DNA from: Roseiarcus sp036513315
GTDB lineage: Bacteria > Pseudomonadota > Alphaproteobacteria > Rhizobiales > Beijerinckiaceae
Length of the DNA stretch: 64,000 nucleotides
Direction: 5' to 3'
Assembly (NCBI GenBank): GCA_036513315.1
Contig: DATBZF010000127.1
Location: 62,001 to 126,000 of the forward strand
Below, piece by piece: positions 23,591 to 33,681 of the stretch. The notes under the pieces were generated by a model, which saw only the letters and a program-made list of their open reading frames with translations, was not told the DNA's origin and made no database searches. The position numbers and the translations under genes were made by a program. Every line of letters starts with the position of its first letter. The stretch's first letter is position 1.

Positions 23591-24618
23591 CAGACGATGA
23601 TCCGCGGGTCGATTGCGGCGTGGAAGAGATCGAGCGCGAGATAGACGAGGAGCGAAATCGCGGTGATGACGAGGACGACGCCCTGGATGACGGGATAGTC
23701 GAAGGCGAGCACGGCGCGCACCGCATATTGGCCGATGCCGCCAAGCGAGAAGACATTCTCGACCAGCACCGCGCCGCCCAGCATGAATCCATAAAGGATG
23801 CCGATCAGCGTCATCGAGGGCGCCATCGCCGCGCGCAAGGCATAGCGGGCGATGATGTCGCGCGGAAGGCCGACGCAATCGGCATAGAGCACGAAATCCG
23901 AGCGCAGCGCGCGCAGCATATTCTGTCGCACCATCTTGATGATCGGCCCCGAGAGAACAAACGCGAGAGTGACGACGGGCAGCATCAGATGGTCGAGCGC
24001 TTCGACAAAGACCGACCATTGGCCTTCCAGCAGGCTGTCGATCAACAGGAAGCCGGTGATCGGCGCAGGCGGATCGGTCATCGGCGACAGGCTGCCTAGC
24101 GGCGCCGGCGCGATGCCGAGCCGAAAGAAGAAGATATAGACGAACAGCAGGCCCCACCAGAACTCGGGCTGCGAACCGGCGAAAAGGCTGTAGATGAAGA
24201 CGCCTTTGTCAGTACGGCCGCCGGGATTGAGCGCGCCGAGCATGCCGATCGGCACGGCGACGATCAAAACGAGCAGGAAGCTCAACGTCACGAGCGTAAT
24301 CGTCACCGGCAGATATTGCGCGATCTCCGACATGACCAGGCTATCGGTCACCCAGGACGCACCGAGCGAGCCCTGCAACAGTCCCGGCTGCACCGAAGGC
24401 TCGAAGCCGAGATAGATTGCGAGCTGGGTAAGAAGCGGCCGGTCGAGGCCGAGCTGGTGCGCCGCCTGCGCGTAAGCCTGCGGGCTCGCGTTCATGCCGA
24501 CGAGGCGGGCGACAGGATCGGCCGGCAGCAGGCGGATGATAAAGAAGACCCCGATGACGAGGCCTATGAGTTGCAGGATTCCGAGGCCGAGCCGTTTGGC
24601 GATGTAGCGCACAAGCAT
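23590..24618 (-). CDS. ABC transporter permease, DppB family
   Basis: 342-residue permease with the typical start MLVRYIAKRLGLGILQL and helix VIGVFFIIRLLPADPV. Six membrane segments and an EAA-like loop near the C-terminal third (CVGLPRDIIARYALRAAM) are visible. A large periplasmic loop follows the first helix, as in DppB/OppB. It starts 53 bp after the substrate-binding gene. Slightly longer than DppB average because of an insertion around residues 170-190 (LGSLSPMTDPPAPITG). Confidence 0.93.
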   Translation of the reverse strand: MLVRYIAKRLGLGILQLIGLVIGVFFIIRLLPADPVARLVGMNASPQAYAQAAHQLGLDRPLLTQLAIYLGFEPSVQPGLLQGSLGASWVTDSLVMSEIAQYLPVTITLVTLSFLLVLIVAVPIGMLGALNPGGRTDKGVFIYSLFAGSQPEFWWGLLFVYIFFFRLGIAPAPLGSLSPMTDPPAPITGFLLIDSLLEGQWSVFVEALDHLMLPVVTLAFVLSGPIIKMVRQNMLRALRSDFVLYADCVGLPRDIIARYALRAAMAPSMTLIGILYGFMLGGAVLVENVFSLGGIGQYAVRAVLAFDYPVIQGVVLVITAISLLVYLALDLFHAAIDPRIIV

Positions 24619-24671
24619 CGGCTACCTCGACTGCTGGGGCGGCCGCGGATGCCATGCCGCCACGCTCACCG

Positions 24672-26348
24672 TCAGCGCAGCGTCAAGTCGAAGAAGCGGA
24701 TCGAATTGTCTGCATACCAGCGCAGTCCGGTCAGCTTGCTCGACATCGCCCATTGCGTCTTGTACTCGACGATGGGCGCCCAGGCGACGTCCGCCGCCAG
24801 CTGGTCCTGAATTTCCGCGAGCAGCTGGTTGCGGACGTTGGCGTCGGGCTCGACGCGGGCCTTGGTCCAGAGATCGTCGACCTTCGAATTCGAATAATTG
24901 ACCATGTTGTAAAGACCGCCCTTGTCCTTGGTGACGAAGAACAGCTGCACGGCGTAGCCGACGTCGACGCCGATCGGCTCTTCCTGATCGTTGACGGCGA
25001 AAGGCAGATCGCCCTTCACGAGCTGCCGGTCGCCATATTGCGTTCCCGGGATCGGGTTGAGCGTCACCGGGATTCCGATCGCGCGGAACGAAGACTGCAG
25101 GATGTTGACGATCGGGCCGAGCGTCGATTCCTTCTCCGAGACATAAGAGAGCTGCAGATTGTCGACGAACTTCTCGAGGCCCTTGCCGTCGGGAAAGCCG
25201 GCTTCGGCCAGCAGCGCCTTCGCCTTGGCCGGATCATAAATGAAATCCTTGGCGCTCGGCACGTAGCCCGGATAGCCGCTCGGCACGAAACCCTGCCAGA
25301 TGGTCGCCTGACCGAAATAGCCTGTCGCGATGATCTGGTCGTAGGGAATAGCGTGCGAGACGGCTTCGCGCACTTTCGGATTGTCGAAGGGCGGCGACTT
25401 GAAATTCATGTGCTCGAAGAGATTCTGGTTGCCCGTGACGCCTTCGACAGTGATGCCGGCGATGCTGCGCAAGCTGTCGAATTCTTTCGGCGTCAGGCCG
25501 GTAACGAGCTGCGCCTGGCCGGTGCGGAGCACCGCCACCCGGTTCGAGGATTCGGGCACGCGGCGCACGACGACCTTGTCGATCGCCGGCTTGCCGCGAT
25601 AATAATTGGTATTGGCCTTGTAGCTGATCGACTGACCCTTCTGCCAGCTGTCGAGGCAGTAGGAGCCGAAGCCCGGCGCGTTGACAGTATTGCCATAGTC
25701 ATGTGACCACGGATCCTGCGCCGTCGCATGAGCTTCCATGATTTTCTTGTCAAAGATCTGCAGGCCGAAGATCGCGAGCACCGGGAGCAGCAACGCATTG
25801 GGCTGCGACTGCTTGATCTGCACGGTGTAATCGTCGAGGGCGACGATGCCGTCGCCGAGTTCCTTGGCCTTCGAATCCTTGCCGAAGACGTCGGTCGTGA
25901 AGCCCTTGATCGAAGCGACATTGGAGAGGAACCAGCCGATCGGCGCCGCGCCGCTCACCGATTTCGCGCGCGCGAAAGTATAGATGACATCAGCTGAAGT
26001 GAACGTGTCGCCAGTGCACCCTTTGACGCCCTCGCGCAGCTTAAAGGTCCACGTCAGCGCGGCCGGATCGTAGGTCCAGCTCTCGGCGAGTAGACCGACC
26101 GGCTTCGAAAAGTCCGGCATTATGACTCCGTCCTCTTTCACCGAGGCTGCGGCATAGCCGACGAGCGGCTCGAGCATGTTCACCATGCCGGATTGGCTGG
26201 TCGGGATCGCGGCCGAGGGGCCGTCAGAGTCGAGGCCGGCGGGCACGTCCTCGGAAAGAACGAGGATTTGCGCGGCCGATGCCGGCAGCGACGTAAAAGC
26301 CAGAAACGCGGCGGTGGCGGCGGCCAGAAACTTTCCGCTGCTCGGCAT
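24672..26348 (-). CDS. ABC transporter substrate-binding protein, family 5
   Basis: 558 residues from ATG 26348. A signal peptide (KFLAAATAAFLAFTSLPASA) leads into a family-5 solute-binding fold: KLREGVKGCTGDTFTSADVI is the conserved KLRxGVKF/DG-like motif, and the C-terminal lobe has YVSEKESTLGPIVNILQSSF. This family binds peptides, opines, nickel chelates or glycosides in the periplasm; the pocket residues do not identify the ligand. It is the first gene of a four-gene operon read leftwards. GAGGAAG lies upstream of the chosen start. Confidence 0.92.
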   Translation of the reverse strand: MPSSGKFLAAATAAFLAFTSLPASAAQILVLSEDVPAGLDSDGPSAAIPTSQSGMVNMLEPLVGYAAASVKEDGVIMPDFSKPVGLLAESWTYDPAALTWTFKLREGVKGCTGDTFTSADVIYTFARAKSVSGAAPIGWFLSNVASIKGFTTDVFGKDSKAKELGDGIVALDDYTVQIKQSQPNALLLPVLAIFGLQIFDKKIMEAHATAQDPWSHDYGNTVNAPGFGSYCLDSWQKGQSISYKANTNYYRGKPAIDKVVVRRVPESSNRVAVLRTGQAQLVTGLTPKEFDSLRSIAGITVEGVTGNQNLFEHMNFKSPPFDNPKVREAVSHAIPYDQIIATGYFGQATIWQGFVPSGYPGYVPSAKDFIYDPAKAKALLAEAGFPDGKGLEKFVDNLQLSYVSEKESTLGPIVNILQSSFRAIGIPVTLNPIPGTQYGDRQLVKGDLPFAVNDQEEPIGVDVGYAVQLFFVTKDKGGLYNMVNYSNSKVDDLWTKARVEPDANVRNQLLAEIQDQLAADVAWAPIVEYKTQWAMSSKLTGLRWYADNSIRFFDLTLR

Positions 26349-26827
26349 CGTGGAAGCCACTTCCTCGTTGGATATTTCCGGACAAATCACGCCCAGAACG
26401 GCATGCTGTCAAGCCTATTTCCTTGGCGTTTGGCCCAACGAACCTCGTCATATCTTAGAGCTCTTAGAGCCTGTCTGAAAACGTACGGGAGGGGGTTGAA
26501 TGTTGGCAAGCCGAGGGAATCCAAGGAAAAAATTTTCTATTCTCTGGAATATTCGATGTGGACGACGGAAACCCGCGCACGGCGCAACCACGACCATTTG
26601 CGGGGCCGATATCAGTCGGAAGCCGATGCTTCGTCGCGCGGGAGTCATCCACCGAAGATAGATAAGCGCTGGCGTCGTCGGCGCATCCATCGGTCTTCCG
26701 CCATCGCGACGTCGTCCATCCGCCGAGGCGGCGATTCCGGTCACGCCGAATCGCGCATTGCCGCCGACCTTTGTGAAGGATACGCTTCACGCAGAACCTG
26801 CAAGGGCGAGATTAGGAGGTCGGCGTC
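26349..26827. other. Divergent intergenic region, binding protein / large kinase
   Basis: About 480 bp with promoters presumably for both sides. It has a tandem CTTAGAG (26455-26469) followed by GAGCCTGTCTGAAAA, reminiscent of IS5-type ends, but no partner end or transposase was found. An A/T-rich patch lies near 26520-26560. No gene is supported. Confidence 0.4.
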
Positions 26828-29800
26828 GTGCCCAGGTCGTCCGGCCATGCGCCTGAAGTCCTTTGGAAGGATGAAGAATTCGTCCTCGCACGAGAGGTTT
26901 GGGACGGCGAACCCTCCCCACTCCTGGCCGTAACGCCGGCATCGGCGGAGCCCTCGCCGGGAACCCTGGCGCGATTGCAACACGCCTACACACTGCGCGA
27001 GGAGCTCGACCCTGCCTGGGCGGCCCGACCGCTGAGGCTGGATCTTCACCGGGGGCGTCTCACGCTGCTGGTCGCCGACCCGGGCGGCGAACCTCTGTCA
27101 CGACTCCTCGGGCAACCGTGGGAGATCGCGCCCTTTCTACGCGTCGCGATCGGCTTGGCGTGCGCGCTGGGACAGCTCCACGAGCGAGGCCTAATCCACA
27201 AAGATATCAACCCGGCCAATATCCTCGTCAACGCGGCGACCTACGCGGTCTGGCTGACGGGTTTCGGCATTGCCTCACGCCTGCCGCGCGAGCGCCAAGT
27301 TCCAGCGCCACCGGAGGTGATCGCCGGGACGCTCGCTTACATGGCGCCGGAACAGACCGGCAGGATGAATCGCTCAGTGGACGCCCGTAGTGATCTCTAC
27401 TCCTTGGGAGTCACCCTCTACGAGACGCTTACTGGCGGGCTGCCGTTCACTGCCTCCGATCCGATGGAATGGGTGCACTGCCACATTGCCCGCCGACCGA
27501 CGCCCCCCGAGGAGCGGGTCGCGCTCATCCAAAGGCCGCTATCAGCGATTGTGATGAAGTTGCTCGCCAAAACTGCCGACGACCGCTATCAGACCGCTGC
27601 GGGTCTCGCGGCGGATCTTCGCAGGTGCCTGGCGGATTGGGAGTTGCATAGCTGCATCGAACCGTTCCCGCTCGGCGCTGACGACGCATCGAACCGTCTG
27701 CTGATACCGGAGAAGCTCTACGGCCGGCAGCATGAGATCGAGACTCTGCTGGCCGCCTTCGACCGGGTCGTTGCGAATGGCGCAACGCAACTCGTACTCG
27801 TCTCCGGCTATTCCGGCATTGGCAAGTCCACGGTTGTCAACGAGCTGCACAAGGCGCTGGTCGCGTCCCCCGGCCTCTTCGCATCCGGCAAGTTCGACCA
27901 GTACAAGCGCGACGTCCCGTACGCCACCCTCGCCCAAGCATTCCAAAGTCTGATCCGGACCTTGCTGGGAAAGAGCGAGGCGCAACTTGGCCGCTGGCGT
28001 CACGCACTGCGTGAGGCGCTCGGTCCGAACGGTCAGCTCATCGTGAACCTCGTTCCCGAACTGGAACTCGTGATCGGAAAGCAGCCGCCGGTCCCAGATC
28101 TGCCGCCTCAGGACGGGCAGAGCCGCTTCCAGATCGTGTTCCGCCGCTTTATCAATGTATTTGCACGGCCGGAACACCCTCTCGCGCTGTTCCTCGATGA
28201 TTTGCAGTGGCTAGATGCAGCAACCCTTGACCTTCTGAAGCACCTCATCATGCATTCTGAGGTGCGCAATCTGTTTCTGGTCGGCGCCTACCGGGACAAT
28301 GAGGTCGATTCACTCCACCCGCTTCTGCAGACGCTGGAGGCGATGCGCGAAGCCGGAGCCCAGCTGCATGAGATCGTGCTGACGCCTCTGGGGCTTGACG
28401 ATGTTTGTGAACTCGTCGCCGATGCCCTGCATTGCGAGCTTGAGCGCGTGCGGCCGTTGGCGCAACTGGTGCAAGAAAAGACCTTGGGAAATCCATTCTT
28501 CGCGATCCAGTTCTTCACAGCGCTGGCCGAAGAAGGGCTGGTCGCGTTCGACGCGGACGCCGCTGCCTGGCGTTGGGACATCGAGCGCATCCGCGCCAAG
28601 GGCTACACCGACAACCTGGCGGACCTCATGGCGGCAAAGCTGAACGGTCTTCCGAGCACCACGCTGGAAATATTGAAACAACTCGCCTGCCTAGGCAACG
28701 GCGCGCAGACCGCTACGATGAGCATGGTTTTCGGGATGTCTGAAGAGGCCCTCCACGCGGCGCTTTGGCCGGTCGTGTGGGCTGGGCTCGTCTTCCACCT
28801 GGAGGGCGCTTATTCTTTCCTCCATGATCGCGTCCAGGAGGCGGCCTATGCACTAATCCCGGCCGGCGAGCGGCCGGCGCTACACTTGCGGATTGGCAGA
28901 GAGCTTGTGTCACGGACGCCAGCAGCTGAGCTCGAGGAGGATATCTTCGAGATTGTCAGTCAGCTCAACCGCGGCGCTGACTTGATCGATTCGCTGGACG
29001 AACGCGAATCGGTCGCCGAGCTCAACCTTGTGGCAGGCAGGCGCGCCAGAGCGTCCGCCGCCCACTCCTCAGCACTCACTTACCTCAGTGCCGGTCGCGC
29101 CCTGTTGGCGGCGACTACATGGGAACGAAAGTACCGATTGATCTTCGATCTCGAGTTTGACCAAGCCAGATGCGAGATCCTGACGGGTGCTCTGGCGACT
29201 GCGGAAGCGCGACTCGCCACCCTTTCCCGCAGGTCCGAAAATGTCGCTGACAACGCGGCCGTCGCGTGCCTAAGGGCCGATCTATATACGAACTTGGACC
29301 AACCAAAACGTGCAATTGAAGTAGGCTTGGAATGCTTACGGTTTGTCGGCATAAAGTCGTCAATGCACCCAACGGACGATGAAGTAAACGAGGAGTACGC
29401 AGGGATTTGGCGACAGCTGGGGAGTCGCTCGGTCGAGGGTCTCCTCGAATTGCCATCAATGACCGACCCAAATAGCCGCGCAGCAGTCGACGTCCTCACA
29501 TCGCTACAGGCGCCTGCCCATTTTGTGGACCGAAATCTAGTCTCCCTCATCATAGGTCGAATGGCCAATCTTTCCCTCGCCCATGGCAATACTGATGGCT
29601 CATGTTTTGGGTACGTATATCTCGGGATGATTCTGCAAACAAGGTTCGGAGATTATCGTCGTGGGCTGCGGTTCGGCAAGCTCGGGATCGATCTTTTGGA
29701 GAAGAATGGCCTCAATCGCTTTAGGGCTCGCGTCTACAACAACTTCGCCATGGCTATCAATCCTTGGGGAAATCATGTGCGCACCAGCATTGACTTGCTG

Positions 29801-32350
29801 CGACTCGCAAACCGCACCGCGCGGGAAACCGGCGACGTGACTTTTATGGGATTCAGTTACACCAATCTGATTTCGGCCCGGCTGATCGCCGGCGATCCTT
29901 TGAGTGAGGTGCAAAAAGAGACCGAGGTTGCATTGGCTTACGTGCAGCGAGCTCGATTCGGCACTGCTGTAGATATGGTGCTGGCGCAATTGGGCCTCAT
30001 ACGCGCGCTCAGGGGAGTAACCAGCAACATATCCACGTTTGACCACGCAGAGTTTATCGAGTCGCAGTTTGAGCGGCATCTCGAAGAAGACCCGGGTCTT
30101 GCAATGCCTGCCTGCTGGTATTGGATTCGCAAGATTCAGGTCTGTTATCTTGCGGGCGCCCATAAGTCAGCAGTCGCCGCCGCAATAAAGGCTGAGGAAC
30201 TATTGTGGACGTCACCAGGCTTCATTGTAATTGCCGACTATCATTTTTACGCAGCGCTCGCGCGGCTCGCACAATATGGCGACGCCGCGGCCAACCAGCG
30301 AGGCAGCCTTGCGACCATGATAGAGGCGCACAGACAGGTGCTGAGAGACTGGGCGGAAAGCTGCCCTCAGAATTGGGCGAATCGCGCAGCGTTGGTCGCG
30401 GCCGAGGTTGCGCGCGTTGAAGGCAGGCTGCTGGACGCGATGGATCTCTATGAGGAGGCGATCCGCTCGGCGAACGAAAATGGCTTTGTCAACAATGAGG
30501 CGCTCGCCAACGAACTCGCCGCGCAGTTCTATGAGGCGCGCGGGTTCGAGACAATCTCCAACGCCTATCTCGGGAATGCGAGATACTGTTACCTCCGCTG
30601 GGGCGCGGACGGCAAGGTGAGACAGCTCGATCGATTTCACCCGCACTTGGCCGCTGCGGACGGTCATCGTCCCGTGGCGACTAATGGCTCCGCAATCCAG
30701 CAACTCGATGTAGGGAGCGTGGTCAAGGCCTCTCAGGCCCTTTCCAGCGAGATCGCGTTACCCAAGCTGATCGAGCGGCTGATGACGATTGCGATCGAGA
30801 ACGCCGGCGCGGATCGCGGCCTTTTGATATTCCCGGCAGAGGACAGCCTGGCTGACGCAGAGGCGCGGATCGAGGCGGAAGCTAGAACCGACGGCGAGGC
30901 GGTCGTCGTGCGACAGCGAGAGGCGCCCCTCGCCGGGGCCGCTCTGCCAAAGTCGATCGTACATTATGTCGCGCGCACTCGAGAGAGCGTGATTCTCGAC
31001 GACACCTCGGCGCAGAATCCGTTTTCCGGCGATGCCTACATCGATCAGCATCGCGCCCGCTCAATCCTCTGTTTGCCGTTGATCAAACAGGGCGCGCTCG
31101 TCGGCGTGCTGTACCTCGAAAACAATCTGGCGTCTCACGTCTTTACGCCGGCGCGGGTCGCGCTGCTCGAATTGTTGGCGTCGCAAGCCGCGATTTCGTT
31201 GGAGAGCACGCGGTTATACACCGAGCTTGAGGAGCGTGAGGCCAAGATTCGGCGCCTCGTCGACGCCAACATCATAGGTATCTTCATCTGGAATTTCGAA
31301 GGCGAAATTCTGGAAGCCAATGATGCGTTTCTCCAAATGGTGGGATATCGTCGCGAGGACCTGAGCGCCGGTCCAATGCGCTGGACGGATCTGACTCCGC
31401 CGGAGTGGCGCGATAGCGACCAACGCGCCGTGGCGGCATTGACGGCCACGGGGACCAATCAACCCGGTGAGAAGGAATACTACCGGAAAGACGGCAGCCG
31501 GGCGCCCGTACTCGTCGGTTCGGCAACGTTTGGTGGGCGCCGCGACGAGGGGGTCGCATTCGTGGTCGATCTGACCGAGCGGAAGCGGGCGGAAGCGCAA
31601 GCGCGCGAAACCGAACGAAGGTATCGGGAAGTCCAGTTGGAGCTGGAGCATGCGAACCGGGTCGAGACCGTGGGGCAACTCTCGCTTTCGATTGCCCACG
31701 AGGTCAACCAACCGATCGGGGCGGCGATCATGAATGCGGATACCGCATTGCGTTGGCTGGACGCCCGACCTCTCAATCTGGAGAAGGTGCGGCAGGCGCT
31801 CGGCCGCATCCTCGAGAACGGCAAACGGGCCGGCGAAGTGATCGAGGGGATGCGCGCCCTGATCAAGAAGGAGCCCCCTCGGCGCGATCGCGTGACGATG
31901 AACGAAATGATCCTCGAGATCGTTGCCCTGACCCGGGGCGAAACGCTGAAGAACGAGGTTTCGGTGCGAACACAACTCGCGAACGGCCTTCCGGTTATCG
32001 AAGGAGATAAGGTCCAACTGCAACAGGTGATCCTCAATTTGATAATCAACGCAATCCAGGCCATGACGGGCGTCGACGAGGGACTGCGGGAATTGTTGAT
32101 CAGCACTGAGGAAGCCGTATCGGAGGGTGTGCTCGTCGCGGTCGCGGATTCGGGTCCGGGGCTTGCTCCGGCAGCTTTTGAACGCCTATTCGAGGCCTTT
32201 TACACGACCAAGCCGAGCGGCCTGGGTATGGGACTAGCTATCAGCCGCTCGATCATCGAAGCACACGGTGGGCGATTGTGGGCAACGGAGAATGTGCCGC
32301 ACGGCGCAGTTTTTCAATTCACGGTGCCTATCTGGCCCGAGGCGAACTAG
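26828..32350 (+). CDS. Giant Ser/Thr-kinase-like / AAA ATPase / GAF / PAS / histidine kinase
   Basis: 1840 residues. A protein-kinase-like domain (about 1-280) has the catalytic loop HKDINPANIL near 122-131, but TGFG stands where DFG is expected (about 143). An AAA/AAA16-type ATPase with P-loop GYSGIGKST sits near 330-338. A long helical-repeat region (about 600-1290) follows, then GAF (about 1312-1464), PAS (about 1474-1588), and a histidine kinase with SIAHEVNQPIGAA (His near 1622) and an ATPase lobe ending GLGMGLAISRSIIEAHGG. GTG at 26828 follows AGGAGG. It is cytoplasmic, with no membrane helix. No response regulator is adjacent. Confidence 0.9.
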   Translation: MPRSSGHAPEVLWKDEEFVLAREVWDGEPSPLLAVTPASAEPSPGTLARLQHAYTLREELDPAWAARPLRLDLHRGRLTLLVADPGGEPLSRLLGQPWEIAPFLRVAIGLACALGQLHERGLIHKDINPANILVNAATYAVWLTGFGIASRLPRERQVPAPPEVIAGTLAYMAPEQTGRMNRSVDARSDLYSLGVTLYETLTGGLPFTASDPMEWVHCHIARRPTPPEERVALIQRPLSAIVMKLLAKTADDRYQTAAGLAADLRRCLADWELHSCIEPFPLGADDASNRLLIPEKLYGRQHEIETLLAAFDRVVANGATQLVLVSGYSGIGKSTVVNELHKALVASPGLFASGKFDQYKRDVPYATLAQAFQSLIRTLLGKSEAQLGRWRHALREALGPNGQLIVNLVPELELVIGKQPPVPDLPPQDGQSRFQIVFRRFINVFARPEHPLALFLDDLQWLDAATLDLLKHLIMHSEVRNLFLVGAYRDNEVDSLHPLLQTLEAMREAGAQLHEIVLTPLGLDDVCELVADALHCELERVRPLAQLVQEKTLGNPFFAIQFFTALAEEGLVAFDADAAAWRWDIERIRAKGYTDNLADLMAAKLNGLPSTTLEILKQLACLGNGAQTATMSMVFGMSEEALHAALWPVVWAGLVFHLEGAYSFLHDRVQEAAYALIPAGERPALHLRIGRELVSRTPAAELEEDIFEIVSQLNRGADLIDSLDERESVAELNLVAGRRARASAAHSSALTYLSAGRALLAATTWERKYRLIFDLEFDQARCEILTGALATAEARLATLSRRSENVADNAAVACLRADLYTNLDQPKRAIEVGLECLRFVGIKSSMHPTDDEVNEEYAGIWRQLGSRSVEGLLELPSMTDPNSRAAVDVLTSLQAPAHFVDRNLVSLIIGRMANLSLAHGNTDGSCFGYVYLGMILQTRFGDYRRGLRFGKLGIDLLEKNGLNRFRARVYNNFAMAINPWGNHVRTSIDLLRLANRTARETGDVTFMGFSYTNLISARLIAGDPLSEVQKETEVALAYVQRARFGTAVDMVLAQLGLIRALRGVTSNISTFDHAEFIESQFERHLEEDPGLAMPACWYWIRKIQVCYLAGAHKSAVAAAIKAEELLWTSPGFIVIADYHFYAALARLAQYGDAAANQRGSLATMIEAHRQVLRDWAESCPQNWANRAALVAAEVARVEGRLLDAMDLYEEAIRSANENGFVNNEALANELAAQFYEARGFETISNAYLGNARYCYLRWGADGKVRQLDRFHPHLAAADGHRPVATNGSAIQQLDVGSVVKASQALSSEIALPKLIERLMTIAIENAGADRGLLIFPAEDSLADAEARIEAEARTDGEAVVVRQREAPLAGAALPKSIVHYVARTRESVILDDTSAQNPFSGDAYIDQHRARSILCLPLIKQGALVGVLYLENNLASHVFTPARVALLELLASQAAISLESTRLYTELEEREAKIRRLVDANIIGIFIWNFEGEILEANDAFLQMVGYRREDLSAGPMRWTDLTPPEWRDSDQRAVAALTATGTNQPGEKEYYRKDGSRAPVLVGSATFGGRRDEGVAFVVDLTERKRAEAQARETERRYREVQLELEHANRVETVGQLSLSIAHEVNQPIGAAIMNADTALRWLDARPLNLEKVRQALGRILENGKRAGEVIEGMRALIKKEPPRRDRVTMNEMILEIVALTRGETLKNEVSVRTQLANGLPVIEGDKVQLQQVILNLIINAIQAMTGVDEGLRELLISTEEAVSEGVLVAVADSGPGLAPAAFERLFEAFYTTKPSGLGMGLAISRSIIEAHGGRLWATENVPHGAVFQFTVPIWPEAN

Positions 32351-32435
32351 GCGGCCGCCCCGGCGGATGCATTGAGGTATCTCGGTTTGCGGGGTTTGAG
32401 ATCAGATCTCGTTCCGGCGTGATGGACCCGGTCGA

Positions 32436-32633
32436 TCACAGGAGGCGATCGACCTTATAGACGACGATCACATCGATCCGGTTGGCCTGCACCTCCGCGT
32501 GGAGCTTCCGCAGTGCAGGACGGTCCATAGACCCGCCGGAAAAGCCGCCATCGTCATAGCGAGATCGGACCCGCGACCAGTCTTCATGCGATTGAGATTG
32601 GCGGGCGCTTCCCCGCCGAAACGACTGCTCCAT
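32436..32633 (-). pseudogene. Serine recombinase fragment
   Basis: 65 codons reading RYDDGGFSGGSMDRPALRKL and NRIDVIVVYKVDRLL, the hallmark stretch of large serine recombinases (resolvase/invertase domain). The N-terminal catalytic-serine part and everything after VDRL are missing. It cannot be active. It marks an old integration or excision event immediately downstream of the 1840-residue kinase. Confidence 0.75.
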
Positions 32634-32977
32634 TGTCGGCAGAGGCCTTCGTGGTTGACACCTTCCAGGTCGGCGGTTCGTTGTCCATTTCCCTCTTTCT
32701 TGGACGATCGTGCGGCAAATCAGGCTCCAAGTGCTGGATCGCCCAGAGGGCGCGCTTACATTGGCTGGATGCGCGGCTCTCGCGCGCGGTGCGGTGGGTT
32801 GGGGTGACGATAGATGATCAGTCCCTGGAGCTACGTCGACACAGTCGGAGCGCCCGCTGCTGCACTTTTCAAGCAGCCCGTAAGCAATAACCTTGACCCA
32901 GGTTCGAATGGGTTAGTCGAAGGAAGACGGTTGCATCATACGACGATACCTTTTGCCTTTGTTTGAGGGAGAATGCG

Positions 32978-33337
32978 GTGGCGCCATGGACGCAAAGACA
33001 TTTGTCCGTTCGAACAGTTTGCGTCGGTCTCCTGATCGCATGCGGAATCGGCTGGGGAGCGGAAGCGTGGGGCGCGCGAGCATCGCAAGATAAAGTCTAT
33101 GCGGTAATACCTGCGGCGGTCGCTTCGGACTTTCTCGCCTACGCGGCTCGCCAACACCCGCGTGACGCGGCATTGGTGAAAGGCGCATCGGTCGGCGACA
33201 TCTTGCCGCCTTCCGGCATTACCTATTACGCAATCCCCCTAACCTACGGTTTCCCTTTTGACCGCTTCGCTTCGGTCGGCGGTCACATCATGATCGTCGA
33301 TCGCGGATCAAGGGAGGTCGTGCAAGTGTTCGACTAA
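32978..33337 (+). CDS. Exported DUF1236-like protein
   Basis: 119 residues from GTG 32978, chosen because GAGGGAG lies about 8 bases upstream; an upstream TTG in frame would add five residues. A signal anchor (TVCVGLLIACGIGWGAEAWG) is followed by a compact domain ending GDILPPSGITYYAIPLTYGF then IMIVDRGSREVVQVFD. That end matches the DUF1236 pattern (VG...P..V..Y.VP..Y...V.....LVDP.TR.IVQVI) common in Rhizobiales, often in several copies. Function unknown; periplasmic location inferred. Confidence 0.68.
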   Translation: MAPWTQRHLSVRTVCVGLLIACGIGWGAEAWGARASQDKVYAVIPAAVASDFLAYAARQHPRDAALVKGASVGDILPPSGITYYAIPLTYGFPFDRFASVGGHIMIVDRGSREVVQVFD

Positions 33338-33515
33338 CCAATGGTATAAGCCGGAAAGGCTGGACTTCGCGTCGCCCACCCTGCCGAGGGCGCCATTCCT
33401 CACGCGCTTCGGCCTCCTCCGCCGGCGCGCGATGTCTCTGCAAGTGGAAGCGCTTGCGCGTAGCGTCAGCCTGCGTCCGCCCGACATCGACCGCGCGATC
33501 CGGCTGTTCAGCGAG

Positions 33516-33681
33516 GGCGGGGCCAAGGCGGAGATCTATCGCCCGATCGAGAACCTCGCCGAACAGGGGCGATCGATCATTGTCGTGTCCTCCGATCTTC
33601 CCGGGATCCTCCGAGTTTCCGACCGTGTGCTGGTAAATGCCCCGCGGCGGCGCCGAGGCCGAACTGAGCCGGGCGGATGCC
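33516..33681 (+). pseudogene. Remnant of a sugar ABC transporter ATPase (RbsA/MglA type), frameshifted
   Basis: The frame reads GGAKAEIYRPIENLAEQGRS then IIVVSSDLPGILRVSDRVLV, the C-terminal end of a ribose/galactose-type ATPase after its second Walker B. An extra base after the GTA codon near 33636 breaks the frame, and the next frame continues MPRGGAEAELSRADA, as the intact protein would. Upstream Walker motifs are absent. It is a clear decayed fragment. No permease or binding protein for it is present here. Confidence 0.72.

Noticed and set aside
26463..26487. Possible insertion-sequence end (GAGCCTGTCTGAAAA)
   Set aside because: No inverted partner, target duplication or transposase fragment was found nearby.
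32908..32930. tRNA T-arm-like sequence (CAGGTTCGAATGGG)
   Set aside because: The stem pairing is poor and there is no matching acceptor, D arm or anticodon arm around it.
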